Assembly (NCBI GenBank): GCA_004835665.1
Contig: RBKR01000012.1
Coordinates: forward strand, 1 to 64,000
Source: Phoma sp. XZ068
Lineage: Eukaryota; Ascomycota; Dothideomycetes; Pleosporales; Didymellaceae
Length of the DNA stretch: 64,000 nt
Direction: 5' to 3'
Shown here one piece after another: positions 53,518-64,000 of the stretch. The stretch's first letter is position 1. Every line of letters begins with the position of its first letter. The notes under the pieces are model-generated. The model made no database searches. It had not been told where the DNA came from and saw only the letters and a program-made list of their open reading frames with translations. The translations under genes and the position numbers were made by a program.

Positions 53518-56500
53518 GGTGACCAGCCACTGGATTGATAACGAAGATAGAAGATGAAGACTCACCCCATCCGTGAAGTCGGGTCGGTATAAATGCAGTT
53601 GTCAACCTTCCAAGCGTGTAGTACAGCGTGCAGGGTTGAGATCTCGGCGATGCACACCACACGGAGGGTGCTAGCAAGGTGCCAGGGTTTAGAGGAGGGG
53701 TTGTACCGGCCTGCACGATGAACGTGCGGTACAGCATATCTGCCACACATCATGGGTATATGTACGCGTATCGAGGTGAGAGGCAGTCACACGGACCTAC
53801 CAATGGTACTCTATGGAAAGTAACGTCCCGGCAGCAGCGCGTCCAATTAGGAAGTGAGCTGCATCAGACAGCTTGAAACGCCACCATCCACCTTCCAAGT
53901 ATAGCAATCGAGGCGTAAGCCGTTAGGCAGTGGAGACTAGAGCATCGTTGCGAGTTTATGAATTCTCGATAAGCAGGTGCAGCGAATAGAACGTCGTGAT
54001 TGAGCGGAGAGTGAGTGAGAAGTAGACAACCTGCATGGGCCAGCATGCGTATGAGTTGCTAAGCGTAGCTAAGACGACATCAACGCTGTGCGACCTTGGA
54101 TGCGCCTGTCACTGCGTAGATGATTTGACTTAGTCTCTTCTGTGATGTAAACTTCTTGTCAAAGTGCCGACAACCGTCTTGGAGTACAGGTGCTGGAGTG
54201 CGAGCAGCCTTCCACAAGGCTTACCCCGCATCCACAATAGTTCACACACCAGTAGCTGCCGTCAGCCTCCCGCGACGACACTCGTTATGGCCGGACGCTA
54301 GTGTATGGAATTAAGCTTTAGGATAAGCTCCACTGGCGATTGGCCAAGGATCCTTGTCGAGTATCTCCCGTACGGAACGTGCGTCGTTCCAAGGCGGTTC
54401 GGCAGCGTCGACGCAGAAACAAGTGTGCTGATCACACAGGTGGTGAGCGGGAACGTTCGGTAGTTGTGGAGCACGCAGCGGAGGCATGAGGCATGCGCCG
54501 TCACTGGCTGGAATAATAGGCACCGCGAGGGCAGAAGCAGGTGGATAATCTCAGATGACGATCTTGCATGATGGCGCTGACGAGATGCAGTACATGTGAC
54601 GATTTGAACAGGATAGTAACGGCTGACGACGGTGATGCTGAGCTTGTTGCAATGTCCATGGTCGTTGTGGTTGCGTCCCAATATCAATGCGCTGTTCGAT
54701 TAATGCAATGACACGCACAGCAGTTTCCGACCAACCAAGGAAGAATGATTTAGAAATTAGAAGAGACGAAGAGTAGTGAGAAGAAGTTGAAGGTGATAGT
54801 ACTATCGGCCTCCACATTGCGGCTCGTAACCACGAGCGCTGGCATTTGCATGCACGCACCGAGTGTACGGCAAACCGCTACCAACGATCCAGCCCGCTGG
54901 CTCGGTGGCAGAAAAGCCGCGAATCTGTAATCATGTAGCAAACAACGCGTCGCCTTAGTTTAGCCAATAGGGGCTGCCGATATGCATGCGTGAGACTGGT
55001 CGCTTAGCCATTTTGGAAGGTGTCCGTCGCCCGTGACCACTTGAACGGCTTCCAGTAAGATCAGGTACGAGAGATGAGACAGGACAGCTACATTACAGTG
55101 AAAGGAATAACGAGAGTAGTCCGAGAGTAAGTGTCGGTGCCGAGATTCGGCAGTTCTTTCTCCAGCGTTTCCGAGCGATGGCCGGTGTGCTGGACCTGGG
55201 CGACGTCGACAGTGATACTCAAGCCGCTCAATGACGGAGATGGCTGCGTGAAATCAAGGATATTGTTGTACAACGAGGAGCAGCTAAGTTTTTCAGGACA
55301 GCCGTGTTCAGCAGATAATTACCAAGCGTGAAGGTGCTGCTGGCGGTGACTGTGCATCAACAGCTTCTCTCGATATCAGCCTCTTCATTGAGAAAGTTGA
55401 ACGACGTAAAGCCACCAGGGAGAGGGCTCCCTAAGCTGCTCAACCCATCGCTCATCTTGCCATTGGTGCTTGCGATGACTCGAGGAAGGTTTGGGCCCCG
55501 GTACGCAGAATGCTCGCCCAGGCGGCCAGACGGCTGAGTCGTCGACGAGACTGGTGGAAGGTGGTTTCGTCGCAACAGCCAAGCCACTGAACACCAGCTT
55601 GATCCTAGTAGGTGGCTAGCAGAGCTAGGTGTGTCATAGAGCAGGTCACTGGCTCTAGACAGCCAGACCGAAGGTAGAGCAAGCCATTGGCACAGCTGCC
55701 ACTCGTAACCTCACCGGCAAGGCCGATAGCGAGACCGCACTCGCATGAGATAGTTGTTCAGCTGCTCAGTGGTGTACTTCTCGGCGTTACTCACTGATAT
55801 GGAAGACGCAATAAGAGCAGAGCGCCTTACGCCCCTCGTTAGTGGACTCGGTGACTTGAAGCGTGCATTGAGCGCCTCGCCGAGAAAAGGGTCAATTGCG
55901 ACTTCACTCTAGAGCTAGTCGCCCAGTCGGTCAGTAGTGTACTTCTCGGCACTGCCCACTAATAAGGAAGCCACATACATGAACGAGCGCCTCACGCCTC
56001 TCATCCACAGGGTAGGCGTCCTGAATCATGTCGCAGAGAAATCCGGTTCGCAAGAGCCATTTGGGACGAGTGATGATCAGCTGAATACTTGGCGAGCTGC
56101 GTGTTGGATGTGACTGCCGGATACGTCAAGGTTGTTGACTCCTGGAGGTGAGGTGTGGTGAGGTGAGTGTCAAAGCACCAGCACCAGCACCGGCACCAGC
56201 ATCGTCAATCGACGAATAAGTAACTGGTAGATGTGGACACGTCCGTTTATGGGTGCGATGGGGTGCTCATTCGCAGTGTTGGACGGAGGTTATGCAGTTG
56301 TTTCGAGGGTAGTCGATGGTGACCAATTGGGCGTGAAGATAACATGCTAGACAGATGAAAACAATGGCATCAGGAAATTGAATGAATGCTGATAACCCCA
56401 TAAAAAGACCATGTCTGTCGTACGTGTTTGATGTGAGGCCGGGCGTTTCATGCCAAGACGGTGGAGCCGGTACCCTATTAATTCTCCGAAGCTCGCCGCA

Positions 56501-56765
56501 CGTCATATACAAGCATGAGGAAGGATGAGCCAGAGACATACGACAAGACGTAAATGAAAAAGTTTAGACGTGCAATATGGAAGTAAGAGAAGTAAAGTAA
56601 GTAGGAAAGAGAGAGATGAGATGGTAAAGTTGGCTGAAGACGGTCAAGATGGTCGTGGTGAGTGCCGTTCACTGCGGACGCTAGCAACGACAGGCATGGC
56701 TCGAAAATTGTCGGCGGCGACAACGTCACTACGCGACACGTCCCCGCGGCGCAACTCCATCCACC
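53518..56765. other. Long intergenic region between divergent genes
   Basis: 3.2 kb of balanced composition with only short frames. Two degenerate copies of an approximately 110-bp segment (about 55755-55860 and 55925-56035), sharing GTGTACTTCTCGGC and CGCCT(T/C)ACGCC, make a diverged tandem duplication. A short (GCACCA)n-like run lies near 56176-56205. It should hold promoters for the sulfate transporter and the 798-aa gene, but none was located. Confidence 0.5.
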
Positions 56766-59213
56766 ATGGCCAAGAAGAAGAAGAGCGCGCAGCCAGACTC
56801 GAACGGCGACGGCACATGCACCCCTACACCCACGCCCACGCCCACACCCACACCCACATCGAGCACCAATGGCACCGCGAAACGAAAGGACCCCCCGCCG
56901 TCGACGTCGGCATTGATCATCTGTCGCAACAAGTAGGTCAGGGCGACGCGTTCGGTAGCGGGAGCACATGCTTATCGAAAAAGGCACTGGCGCTACATCT
57001 CGTCGTTCCACGGGCCGTGGCTGCAGCTGCCGCCCGAAGTGCTCGAGTCGCTCGCGCACAGCAACTTTCTCGCGCCGCGGCCGCGCCCGATCGACGCGGC
57101 GGTGCTGTTCGACCTGGTCAAGATCCGGCGGTGCGTCGACGAGGCGACGAACCTGGCGGTGCGGGCGACGAGCGGGCTGACGAGCGCGGCGCTGCACCAC
57201 GGCCTGCATGGCCTGCACGGGTCCGCGGCGGCGCTGGGGATGGGCTACGGGAGTGGCGGGGGCACGCTGAGCCGCGAGCGCAAGCACCGCATGCGCGAGC
57301 TGGCGACGAGCAAGCTGGGCGCCGCCTACCGCCTGGACGAGATTGCGGCGAGCGTGGCGACGATGCAGAGCGCGAGCACGCTGGAGGACGTGGCCCAGCT
57401 GGTGCTGCAGCGCAGCCCGCACGACGTCGACGCCCAGTACGTGCACTTCTTCCACGAGAAGATCCCGAGCCGCATGATGGCGCAGTGCACCCCGCTGGAC
57501 GTGCTGGACGACATAATAGCGGAGCGGCCAGGCGACGGCAGTGCGCTGCGCACGCGGGCGTTGACGCGCATCTTCAAGGACGACTACGCCAACGCTGCCA
57601 GAGACCTGACCGAGGCGCTGGCGTCGGCGCGCTACCTGCAGGCCCAGCACCGCAAGGCAAAGGACCAGCTCGTGCTGGCCACGCAGGAGCCCCGGCGCAG
57701 CGACGCCCCGATCGCCGACGACGACCACCCGAGCTCGCTCGAGCCGCAGCTGCTGTTCCATAGGGCGGGCGTGTACTTCACCATCGCCTGCGGGCACGTG
57801 AATGCTGCGCTTGCGGGGTTGGAGGAGCAGGAGGAGGCACAGGCTGCACGTGAAGTGCAGGCGGCGGCAGGAGAGGAGCCCACGCCAGAGACAGCGGAGG
57901 AGACTGAGGCCAGACTATTCCGCGCAGAGTCCCGCAAGCAAGTCCGCCAGAACGCAAAGCGCGCACTGCGTGACTACACCGCCTTCCTCGCGCACTTCGA
58001 CTACACGCCTGGTCTGTCTGTTGAGGCGGCTGAGGACTTCCTACGCCGTTTCCAGAGCAGTCAAAGCAGCAACGGCAACATCAACGGCAACACCTACGAC
58101 ACAAAACTCACCCGCCTCCTCGAAGAATCCTCCTCAGCACTAACACCCTACAAGAAACCTCCCCAGCCCGACCGCACCTGGCCCAAACTCCCCCCTCCAC
58201 CAATCTACACACTCAACACCCTCTTCACCACAACACCCCCACAACTCCCACCCTACCCCCCACCACCAAACACCGCACACACAAACGAGAGTCTGACATA
58301 CCACCCCCTCCTGCCAGACGCACTGCACTCGTTGCTGCTAGTACACGCGCTTCTCCAAACGCCAGCGAAGGAATTACTTCGACACGCGCACAATGCGGCG
58401 AGGTGCGTGAGGCTGCTGGACGGGTACCCTGTTTTCCTGGGTGCCCGGAGCGCCGCGAGGGGCGATTGGGTGGAGGTGTTGAGAAGGGGAGGGGATTGGG
58501 TTGGATTACATACGTCTTGGGATGTGCTGTGTCGGGCGCCGGGGCAGGGTGATGTGCAGACTTCTAATGCTGTTGTTAGGCGTGGTGCGAATGGGGCGAG
58601 TAACGGCAACGGCAGTACCAACGCCAACGGTGTAGGAGGGAGTCCGAATGGTGGAACTGGTAATGGGGAAACACCCTCCCAACGACAAACCCGCCACAAA
58701 CACAACGCCATTCTCGACGCCCTCGCAGACGAACGCGTCGTAGACGAAGCGTCTTTCCAGCGGGCGGTGCGTGCGCGCGAACGCCGTTTCGCAGAGGACG
58801 ACGCGCTGCTTGATTCACCCGCGCCTACGCCTACTTCTACCACATCGACTTCGGATTCCGCGTTGATTACGGACGGGAGTACGGCGGGGACTAAGCCGGA
58901 GCCTGCTTCAACGACTAAGCATAACGATAGCTCCACGCCGGAGAAGGAGAAAACGAGTAGGGAAGGCACAGGTAAACCCCAGCGCTGGGCAAAGGACGAC
59001 ACCCGCGAGTATAACATCAGCACTGAGCGCGCCGACGCCATAGCGCGCTGGGTGCGGGACGCGCCGCCGTTGACGGGGGAGAATGGTACTGGCGCGGGGA
59101 GTAAGAAGAAAGCGAAGGCGAAAGCTAAGATGAAGAAGAGGAGGAAGGAGGGGTCTAAGGGGAATGATGTGGACGGGGGTGTGGGCGTGGGGGCGTTGAG
59201 TATCGAAGGTTGA
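56766..59213 (+). CDS. Large fungal protein with N-terminal Pro-Thr repeats, role unclear
   Basis: Exons 56766-56932 and 56984-59213 (51-bp GTAGGT-AAG intron) give 798 aa. The start has a good context (CCACCATGG) and opens with a Lys cluster. A CCCACA-type repeat encodes a TPTPTP run (about 19-31). The exon junction restores CRNKHWRYISSFHGPWLQLPPE. The middle (about 60-430) is helical and TPR-like, with FHEKIPSRMMAQCTPLDVLDDII and FHRAGVYFTIACG. The second half is low complexity (Pro, Asn/Gly, Ser/Thr), and the tail is Lys-rich (KKKAKAKAKMKKRRK). I recall this pattern annotated as a 'histidine kinase group protein' in fungi, but no kinase motifs are visible. It may be nuclear. Confidence 0.82.
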
Positions 59214-60254
59214 AGGTTGAAGGTTGAAGATTGAGTGATTGAAGATTGATGAATTGATTGAGAAGAGGGATATCTAATATCCTTCTGAACGACTACGACT
59301 ATTCTAACCTCCTGTTCTCAACTTCTAATCTGCCCTTCCATTCCAAACTACCACTTCCCACACACCCACCCTGTTCCTCCACTCCCTCGTTCAAAAACTC
59401 AGTCTCGGTCTCAGAAAGAGCCCATTTAGTAACTGCCCCGCCGTCCGTCATTCATCACACAGTGACCTGTCAAATCTACAATAGCCATGCCAAGCTCCTC
59501 TTCCTCTTCCCACTCCTCCCTGTCTCGTAACTACATCTCCTGTGTTGTATCTCAATCAAGTGCATTTTAAATATCCTTTTTATCCACGAGGTTTTAGATC
59601 TAGAAGCGTGTAAGTTATGTACAAGTTTTATGAATAGATGTCTAACCACTACAAATAAACCGCTATTCTAATCTCAACGTTCGTGTATACACCGTAGTTC
59701 CAACACCGTCGCTGTCGTCGTGGGAGAATTAGTTTCGGGATATACAAGTGTCTAGACATTGATTTGATTTCGGGGGATAAGGAGTGGTATACTACGGTAT
59801 TAGAGATATACTCCATATTTCTGCTTGATCTATAGTATTACCTCGGTACTGAGCTGGCTGTGAATTACACTCGCCCTGGATTGCGCTCACCATTGGGTTT
59901 CCCGTTGAGATACAGTGCTCCTCAGGGTAGTAGTAAGTAACTAGACTATTCGCCTACAAGGTTAGATAATCGGGATGCTTGCGTTGGTAGTATAGCTATG
60001 TGATAATTACAGCTAAGTAAACTCAAAAGAGGCCTTGTCGTGCGTGGCGTGGCGGTGGATGGGTTGGTTAGGTCTATGGAGTGATGTTGAAAACCAAATC
60101 TCTGTCTGATGCTGTCTTGTAACTACATCGTGACGCTTATCTATTAGTCTGCGGCTTAGAAAGTGTTTGTATGCGTGATAGATGGGACGTATAAGTGCAC
60201 AAGTTGTGTGAAAAAGACTTCTAAACTACAAGCTCTTTTATTGTCAACTTCCTG
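59214..60254. other. Intergenic region
   Basis: It starts with short imperfect repeats (GGTTGAA, GATTGA) just after the stop codon. No gene was recognised. Confidence 0.5.
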
Positions 60255-60357
60255 TTACTACACACACCTTCCACGGTGTAGGAGGATTGTTGTATTATTC
60301 TGGTATACTTAAGGCAGAATACAACAATCCTCCTACACCGTGGAAGGTGTGTAGTAA
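60255..60357. repeat. 103-bp inverted repeat (hairpin)
   Basis: A 34-bp perfect stem (60263-60296 pairs with 60318-60351), extended outward and inward with small 2-3 nt bulges, around a loop of about 10-20 nt. The short open frame across it is not a gene. Confidence 0.9.
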
Positions 60358-60439
60358 GAGGCTGTGTGTGAAAGACCAAATGATTACCGTCGACTATTCT
60401 AAGGTTTCAAATACTACATGCTACCTACTTCAACCGTGC

Positions 60440-60560
60440 TCATTGTCGAGAAAATTGATTTTAGTCTAGAAAAGCGTCCACGCTGCTACAGCCTCGTCGT
60501 GCATCAAACCCATCGTAACAGCCGATTCATCAACTCTGCTGCGGTAATACTAAACTCCTA
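60440..60560 (-). pseudogene. Decayed 3'-end copy A of the 61.9-kb gene
   Basis: The minus strand reads DEAVAAWTLF, stop, TKINFLDNEHG, matching DHAAAAWTLLQDEIDAMDEGE of the gene ending at 61876. The TAG stands where CAG (Gln) is expected. Confidence 0.6.
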
Positions 60561-60878
60561 CTACCTACCTTCCTCTATCTTTTAACTTCCCTACACGCAC
60601 CTTCACCGTCAAAATTCGTATCTACAAGCAGCTATTCTTATTGCAGACTAAGAAAATCTCCGCCGTATTTATATAGTTCAGCAATTTAAATCAGTCGCGT
60701 TAACCGCATACTTCCGCAACGTGATATAGAAAATTGAAGCCGAGTAAGTCGACATTACATCACATCTACAAAAGAAAAACGCATTATTACATATATATTA
60801 CTATTATTGTCTTTCGTTAGACTGTTAGCTAGATGTTTGCACTTTTGATTCTTTATCTGTAGCAACGCCAAAATTCCT

Positions 60879-61210
60879 TTACTGCGCAATTGTGCCTATT
60901 ATAAACATAATAAAGAGCAGCGCCTCGTACATGTACGTGTACTTCTTAGAGATATTACTTCCCTTGATGGCATCTGTAAAGACGATGTGTTTAAGGACGA
61001 GGATAGACTTAATGGTCACCTTGGCAGCGGTGTAGTCCTTGCTGACCGACCAGATGATGATGATGATTGTGGCAGTTTTACTGACACCAATAAACCCAAT
61101 AAACTTAGCAGCGCCGCCCTTGTTACCCAACGGCCCTCCGTTTACACCGCAACAGACAGTCAGTAGAAGCCCGACTATTCACAAAAAATAAACTACCACA
61201 ATACCCAGCT
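60879..61210 (-). pseudogene. Membrane-protein fragment
   Basis: The minus strand reads GLLLTVCCGVNGGPLGNKGGAAKFIGFIGVSKTATIIIIIWSV and continues to YEALLFIMFIIGTIAQ at 60879. It has two to three hydrophobic stretches. Upstream, ETYTKLGIVVVYFL is followed by a TGA in the same frame. It looks like the C-terminal part of an integral membrane protein stranded between the duplicated gene ends. Family not identified. Confidence 0.45.
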
Positions 61211-61509
61211 TAGTGTACGTCTCCTCCGCCCACGCACCAGACACATATTACTACTTATTCGGAGCAGTAAGGTCTTTGCTTCTATCCGTCGCCTTCAAGT
61301 TGGCTGCGGGTAGGGGAACTTAAGAACGAGTACTTCTGAACGCGAGACAGGTCTAATCCAAGCTCCCATTGCTGAAAGATGAAGTATAGTACAGATCACA
61401 TGGATCCGATGTACTACTTGAAGGAGAGGATGTAAGAGTGCGCAGGTTAAATGCAAGATTAGCTACTATAACACGACATCTAGCATTCTGATTTCTGCTA
61501 TTACATACT

Positions 61510-61640
61510 ATCTCACCTCAACATCTTTGTCGAAAAAAGTCAATTCGGCTTGTAGAAGAGTCTACACAGCGGCTGCCTCATCGTGGCTAATGGCCCTTTG
61601 TGACAGCCCAGCCCGAGTATCTGTTACATCTATTGTGGTG
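61510..61640 (-). pseudogene. Decayed 3'-end copy B of the 61.9-kb gene
   Basis: The minus strand reads SHDEAAAV, stop, TLLQAELTFFDKDVEV, matching the same C-terminus. The TAG stands at the conserved Trp (TGG to TAG). Downstream sequence near 61430-61505 resembles the 3' flank of the intact gene near 61720-61810. Confidence 0.65.
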
Positions 61641-61875
61641 AGATAGAACTGTCCATCTTCGGCATCATCAAAAGGAATGAAATAGTATAATTGACGGGGA
61701 TATACTTGAGGGAATCGATGTGATGTGGAAGTGCGCAGGTTGTATATTGAAGATTGACTGATCGATCGATCGATTTGGTGTGATATCTACCATTCTGAAC
61801 TTGAAGTTACGATGCACGCGTTCTCGCGCTCGACATCTGACGTATCGATCTCGTTTGCACGAGTGTCTACGCTAA

Positions 61876-63673
61876 TTACCACTCTGAGGTTGCAGTTACG
61901 ACATACGTACCCTCACCCTCACCCTCGTCCATGGCGTCGATCTCGTCTTGAAGGAGAGTCCACGCAGCTGCTGCGTGATCATCAGTGACGTCCCACGCAT
62001 TGCTCAAGTCAGCCTCACTTATGCCAAACCCTTCCTCCTCTTCACCCTCGACCGCATCTTGTGCCTTGTCGCCCGATGGCCCACGGTTCAGAAGACCCTT
62101 CACATCCATACGATTCGCAGCCAGCCAGTACGCGCGATGAAACCGCTTCTCCGACGCCCTCGAATCGACACTCCACCTCTCCTTCTCCACCAAAAAGCCC
62201 GCCTGCACGCACTGCGCGAACAGCCCGCGCTGATCGCTGCCCAGCGTGATCCACTGGATCTCGCTGTGCAGAAACCAGTGGTACCCGTACGTGCCGATTG
62301 TTACTGTTGCATTGGGAATGGGGTGGTACGAGAACGGGTCCGTGGCATTGTGCAGCACGACTAGCGAGAGGGCAGTGCCGTTCTGGATGAAGCCGCGCGA
62401 GGTGTGGGAGACGTGGCGTTGGGATGGGAGGGTGGCGATGAGGTCGGCGAGCCATTGCAAGGCGTAGGCGTAGCCGCTGATGGGTTGCAGTTCATAGTGG
62501 CTGACGGACCAGTTGTAGGCGGTGTAGGTGGGGACGATGGGTTGGGGGAGGAAGTCTGGGTGGAGGGTGGGGGTTGGGTTAGCAGTGGGTTGGAGGTGGA
62601 GGGTGTTGGAAGCTGGCGACTCATTATAAGCGCTCTGGTATGATGGGTAATCAGTGGGCGGATGCTGCTCTTGGATTTCAGGTGCCGTGACCTTGCGTCG
62701 CTTACGAGGGGCTTTCGCTGTAGAAGGGCCCGGGGTAGACAAGGGCCTGTGAGCGAGTGTCTGTACTTCTGACATGCTTGCCGCGATGGATTGTCGGCGG
62801 GCTTCACCCTTCTTGCGGTATCTCTCCTGCTTGCGCAGGGTGGCCGCATCCGGCAGCGGCCGAGCAGTCGCTGCAGACGTTGTCAGTCAATATGGTTGTA
62901 TTCAGCGACATCATGATCCACTCACTCGTCAGGTTGTCAGTACGCCATTGCTGAATGGCTGGCATCTGCATGGTTGGCATCTGGATTGGGTCATCGTAAT
63001 TGAACGTTGGCGGCGCGATGGAAGGAGCTGGGGGTGGCTGGGGATCATACTGCAAGAGTGAAGGTTGTATGTAAGGGGACTGGTACGCGTCGTAGGTTGA
63101 CGGCTGCAACTGGGGCTCATTTGGCGGGAAATGACTGTGCTGTGCCTGACGTGACCAGTCAGGGACTGTCCAGTCGTCGAGCGTGTCTGCGGTGTTATCA
63201 GTGTTCCACATCGTCATGCCATTTGAATTGACGATTGCTGGGCCTGCTGCGAGGTACTCGCGAGTCTGTGGCAGCAGGCCATGGAGGCTTGATGGAAGTT
63301 CTTGTGGGGTTGCGCTGCTTTGCTCTGAGAAAGACTGAGTAGCACTTGGCAAAAACGCTTGCAATCCATCATTGCGCAGTGGAGTTTGTAAGCGTTGTTC
63401 TGCATATTGGGGGTCGAAACTTGCAGCAGTTTGCTCACCATTCCAATGCTCAGTTGAGAAATTAGCGTTCCAAGTGTGGTCGACATAAGCTGGTCCTAAA
63501 GCATGCTGCTGGGTGGGGACGGCGCTGTTAGGCAGTGGCGACGGATCCTGCAGAAAGTGTGCCCAGGCATCGTAGTGAGCAGGTGCCGGGCTGGTCGTTG
63601 GGCGTGAACATGGGAGGGTGAAGAGCGAGATGGCAGCGACACAGAGGCTGGTGTCAGATTTCGCATGGTCAAA
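61876..63673 (-). CDS. Uncharacterised Gln/Pro/Tyr-rich, probably nuclear protein; 5' end unresolved
   Basis: The last exon is 62870-61876 and the one before ends at 62926 (55-bp GTGAGT-CAG intron, in frame). That exon's frame is open up to a TGA at about 63676, but its first in-frame ATG is at 63217, so a further 5' exon is likely. The N-terminal part is Gln/Pro/Tyr/Ser-rich, like an activation domain. A basic segment spans the last junction (RKQERYRKKGEARRQSIAASM) and a second cluster (KAPRKRRKV) could be a nuclear signal. The middle is a folded-looking region rich in Trp, Tyr and His (YNWSVSHYELQPISGYAYALQWLADLI..YGYHWFLHSEIQWITLG), and the tail is acidic. No family was recognised. Its 3' end is repeated at 60440 and 61510. 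Confidence 0.65.
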
Positions 63674-64000
63674 TCAGGTGTTGAGAGGGACTGCGGCTTT
63701 ATAGACGCGGTTCAGGGGCTGTTGCCTTAGCGAGAGTGAAGAGACGAGCCATTTACGAGGTGAAAGTGGAAGCGCAAAGCAAGAAATCAGCAGTTATCCG
63801 TCTCTTCTCACCCTGATTGGAAGGCGGGCGGGGCTGCGGGAGATGAGACAGGTACTCTTCGCTCAACGAGGGAGCAGAGCAAACGGGCGATTGAGTGAAA
63901 TGGCGCGAAAAAAAGTCTGAGCCAATTGCGGCCCCTGAAAGCTGTTGCTAGATGAGAAATTGAGGTGACGTCGAGTTGAAGATCTGCGTATGTGTCATTC
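63674..64000. other. Probable upstream region of the minus-strand gene
   Basis: Balanced composition and no coding signal. It should contain the promoter and any missing first exon of the gene at 61876-63673. Confidence 0.4.

Noticed and set aside
56478..57797. 439-aa minus-strand frame and a 397-aa plus-strand frame over the 798-aa gene
   Set aside because: Both are Arg/Ala-rich shadows in GC-rich DNA. The accepted frame has a good start context and a conserved splice junction.
1..64000. CRISPR arrays, tRNA or rRNA genes
   Set aside because: No regular spacer-repeat array, no cloverleaf with conserved loops and no rRNA segment was recognised. The direct repeats present are telomeric, microsatellite or LTR. 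A tRNAscan run would be decisive.

Overview
This window is the left end of a chromosome of a filamentous ascomycete (Pezizomycotina, probably a Dothideomycete). It opens with a C-rich telomere tract in outward orientation. The genes have short introns (about 43-78 bp). About 16 kb (11.07-26.9 kb) is an AT-rich, TpA-rich block in which transposon reading frames survive only if TAG/TAA codons are read back as CAG/TGG/CAA, the usual mark of repeat-induced point mutation (RIP). The exact species cannot be told from the sequence.

Layout. Positions 1-4000 hold telomere repeats, a CT-rich microsatellite, an 18-bp tandem repeat, a strongly pyrimidine-biased tract and degenerate subtelomeric repeats with interstitial telomere motifs. 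Positions 4016-10684 hold an intact divergent gene pair: a telomere-linked RecQ-type helicase with N-terminal zinc fingers, transcribed toward the telomere, and a 597-aa protein of unknown function, 213 bp apart. Positions 11066-27150 are a nested transposon graveyard: a truncated Gypsy element, a RIP-destroyed second copy of the 597-aa gene, an un-RIPped solo LTR inside that pseudogene with a perfect 5-bp target duplication, a second Gypsy element in reverse orientation, an intact Fot1/pogo transposon nested in it, and a RIP-degraded Fot-type transposon.

From 27 kb the sequence becomes genic. Three co-oriented genes (C2H2/Zn2Cys6 regulator, vanillyl-alcohol-oxidase-like flavoprotein, cytochrome P450) resemble a small catabolic or secondary-metabolite cluster, but the flavoprotein is a clear pseudogene. 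The 35-45 kb stretch is gene-poor: a BTB-like protein with acidic repeats, an F-box/ankyrin remnant, a secreted cysteine-rich protein (effector candidate), a transposase relic and a pseudogene with two RIP-type nonsense codons. From 44.7 kb intact single-copy genes dominate: an O-methyltransferase, a multipass membrane protein, an uncharacterised protein, a SulP sulfate transporter with STAS domain, a large Pro/Thr-repeat protein and a nuclear-looking protein whose 3' end is repeated twice as decayed fragments nearby.

The item most worth following is the divergent helicase/597-aa pair. The partner exists at least twice, one copy destroyed by RIP, so it travels as a repeated subtelomeric unit rather than as an ordinary host gene. 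Splice sites below were placed by hand from consensus, frame continuity and remembered family patterns. No database search was possible.
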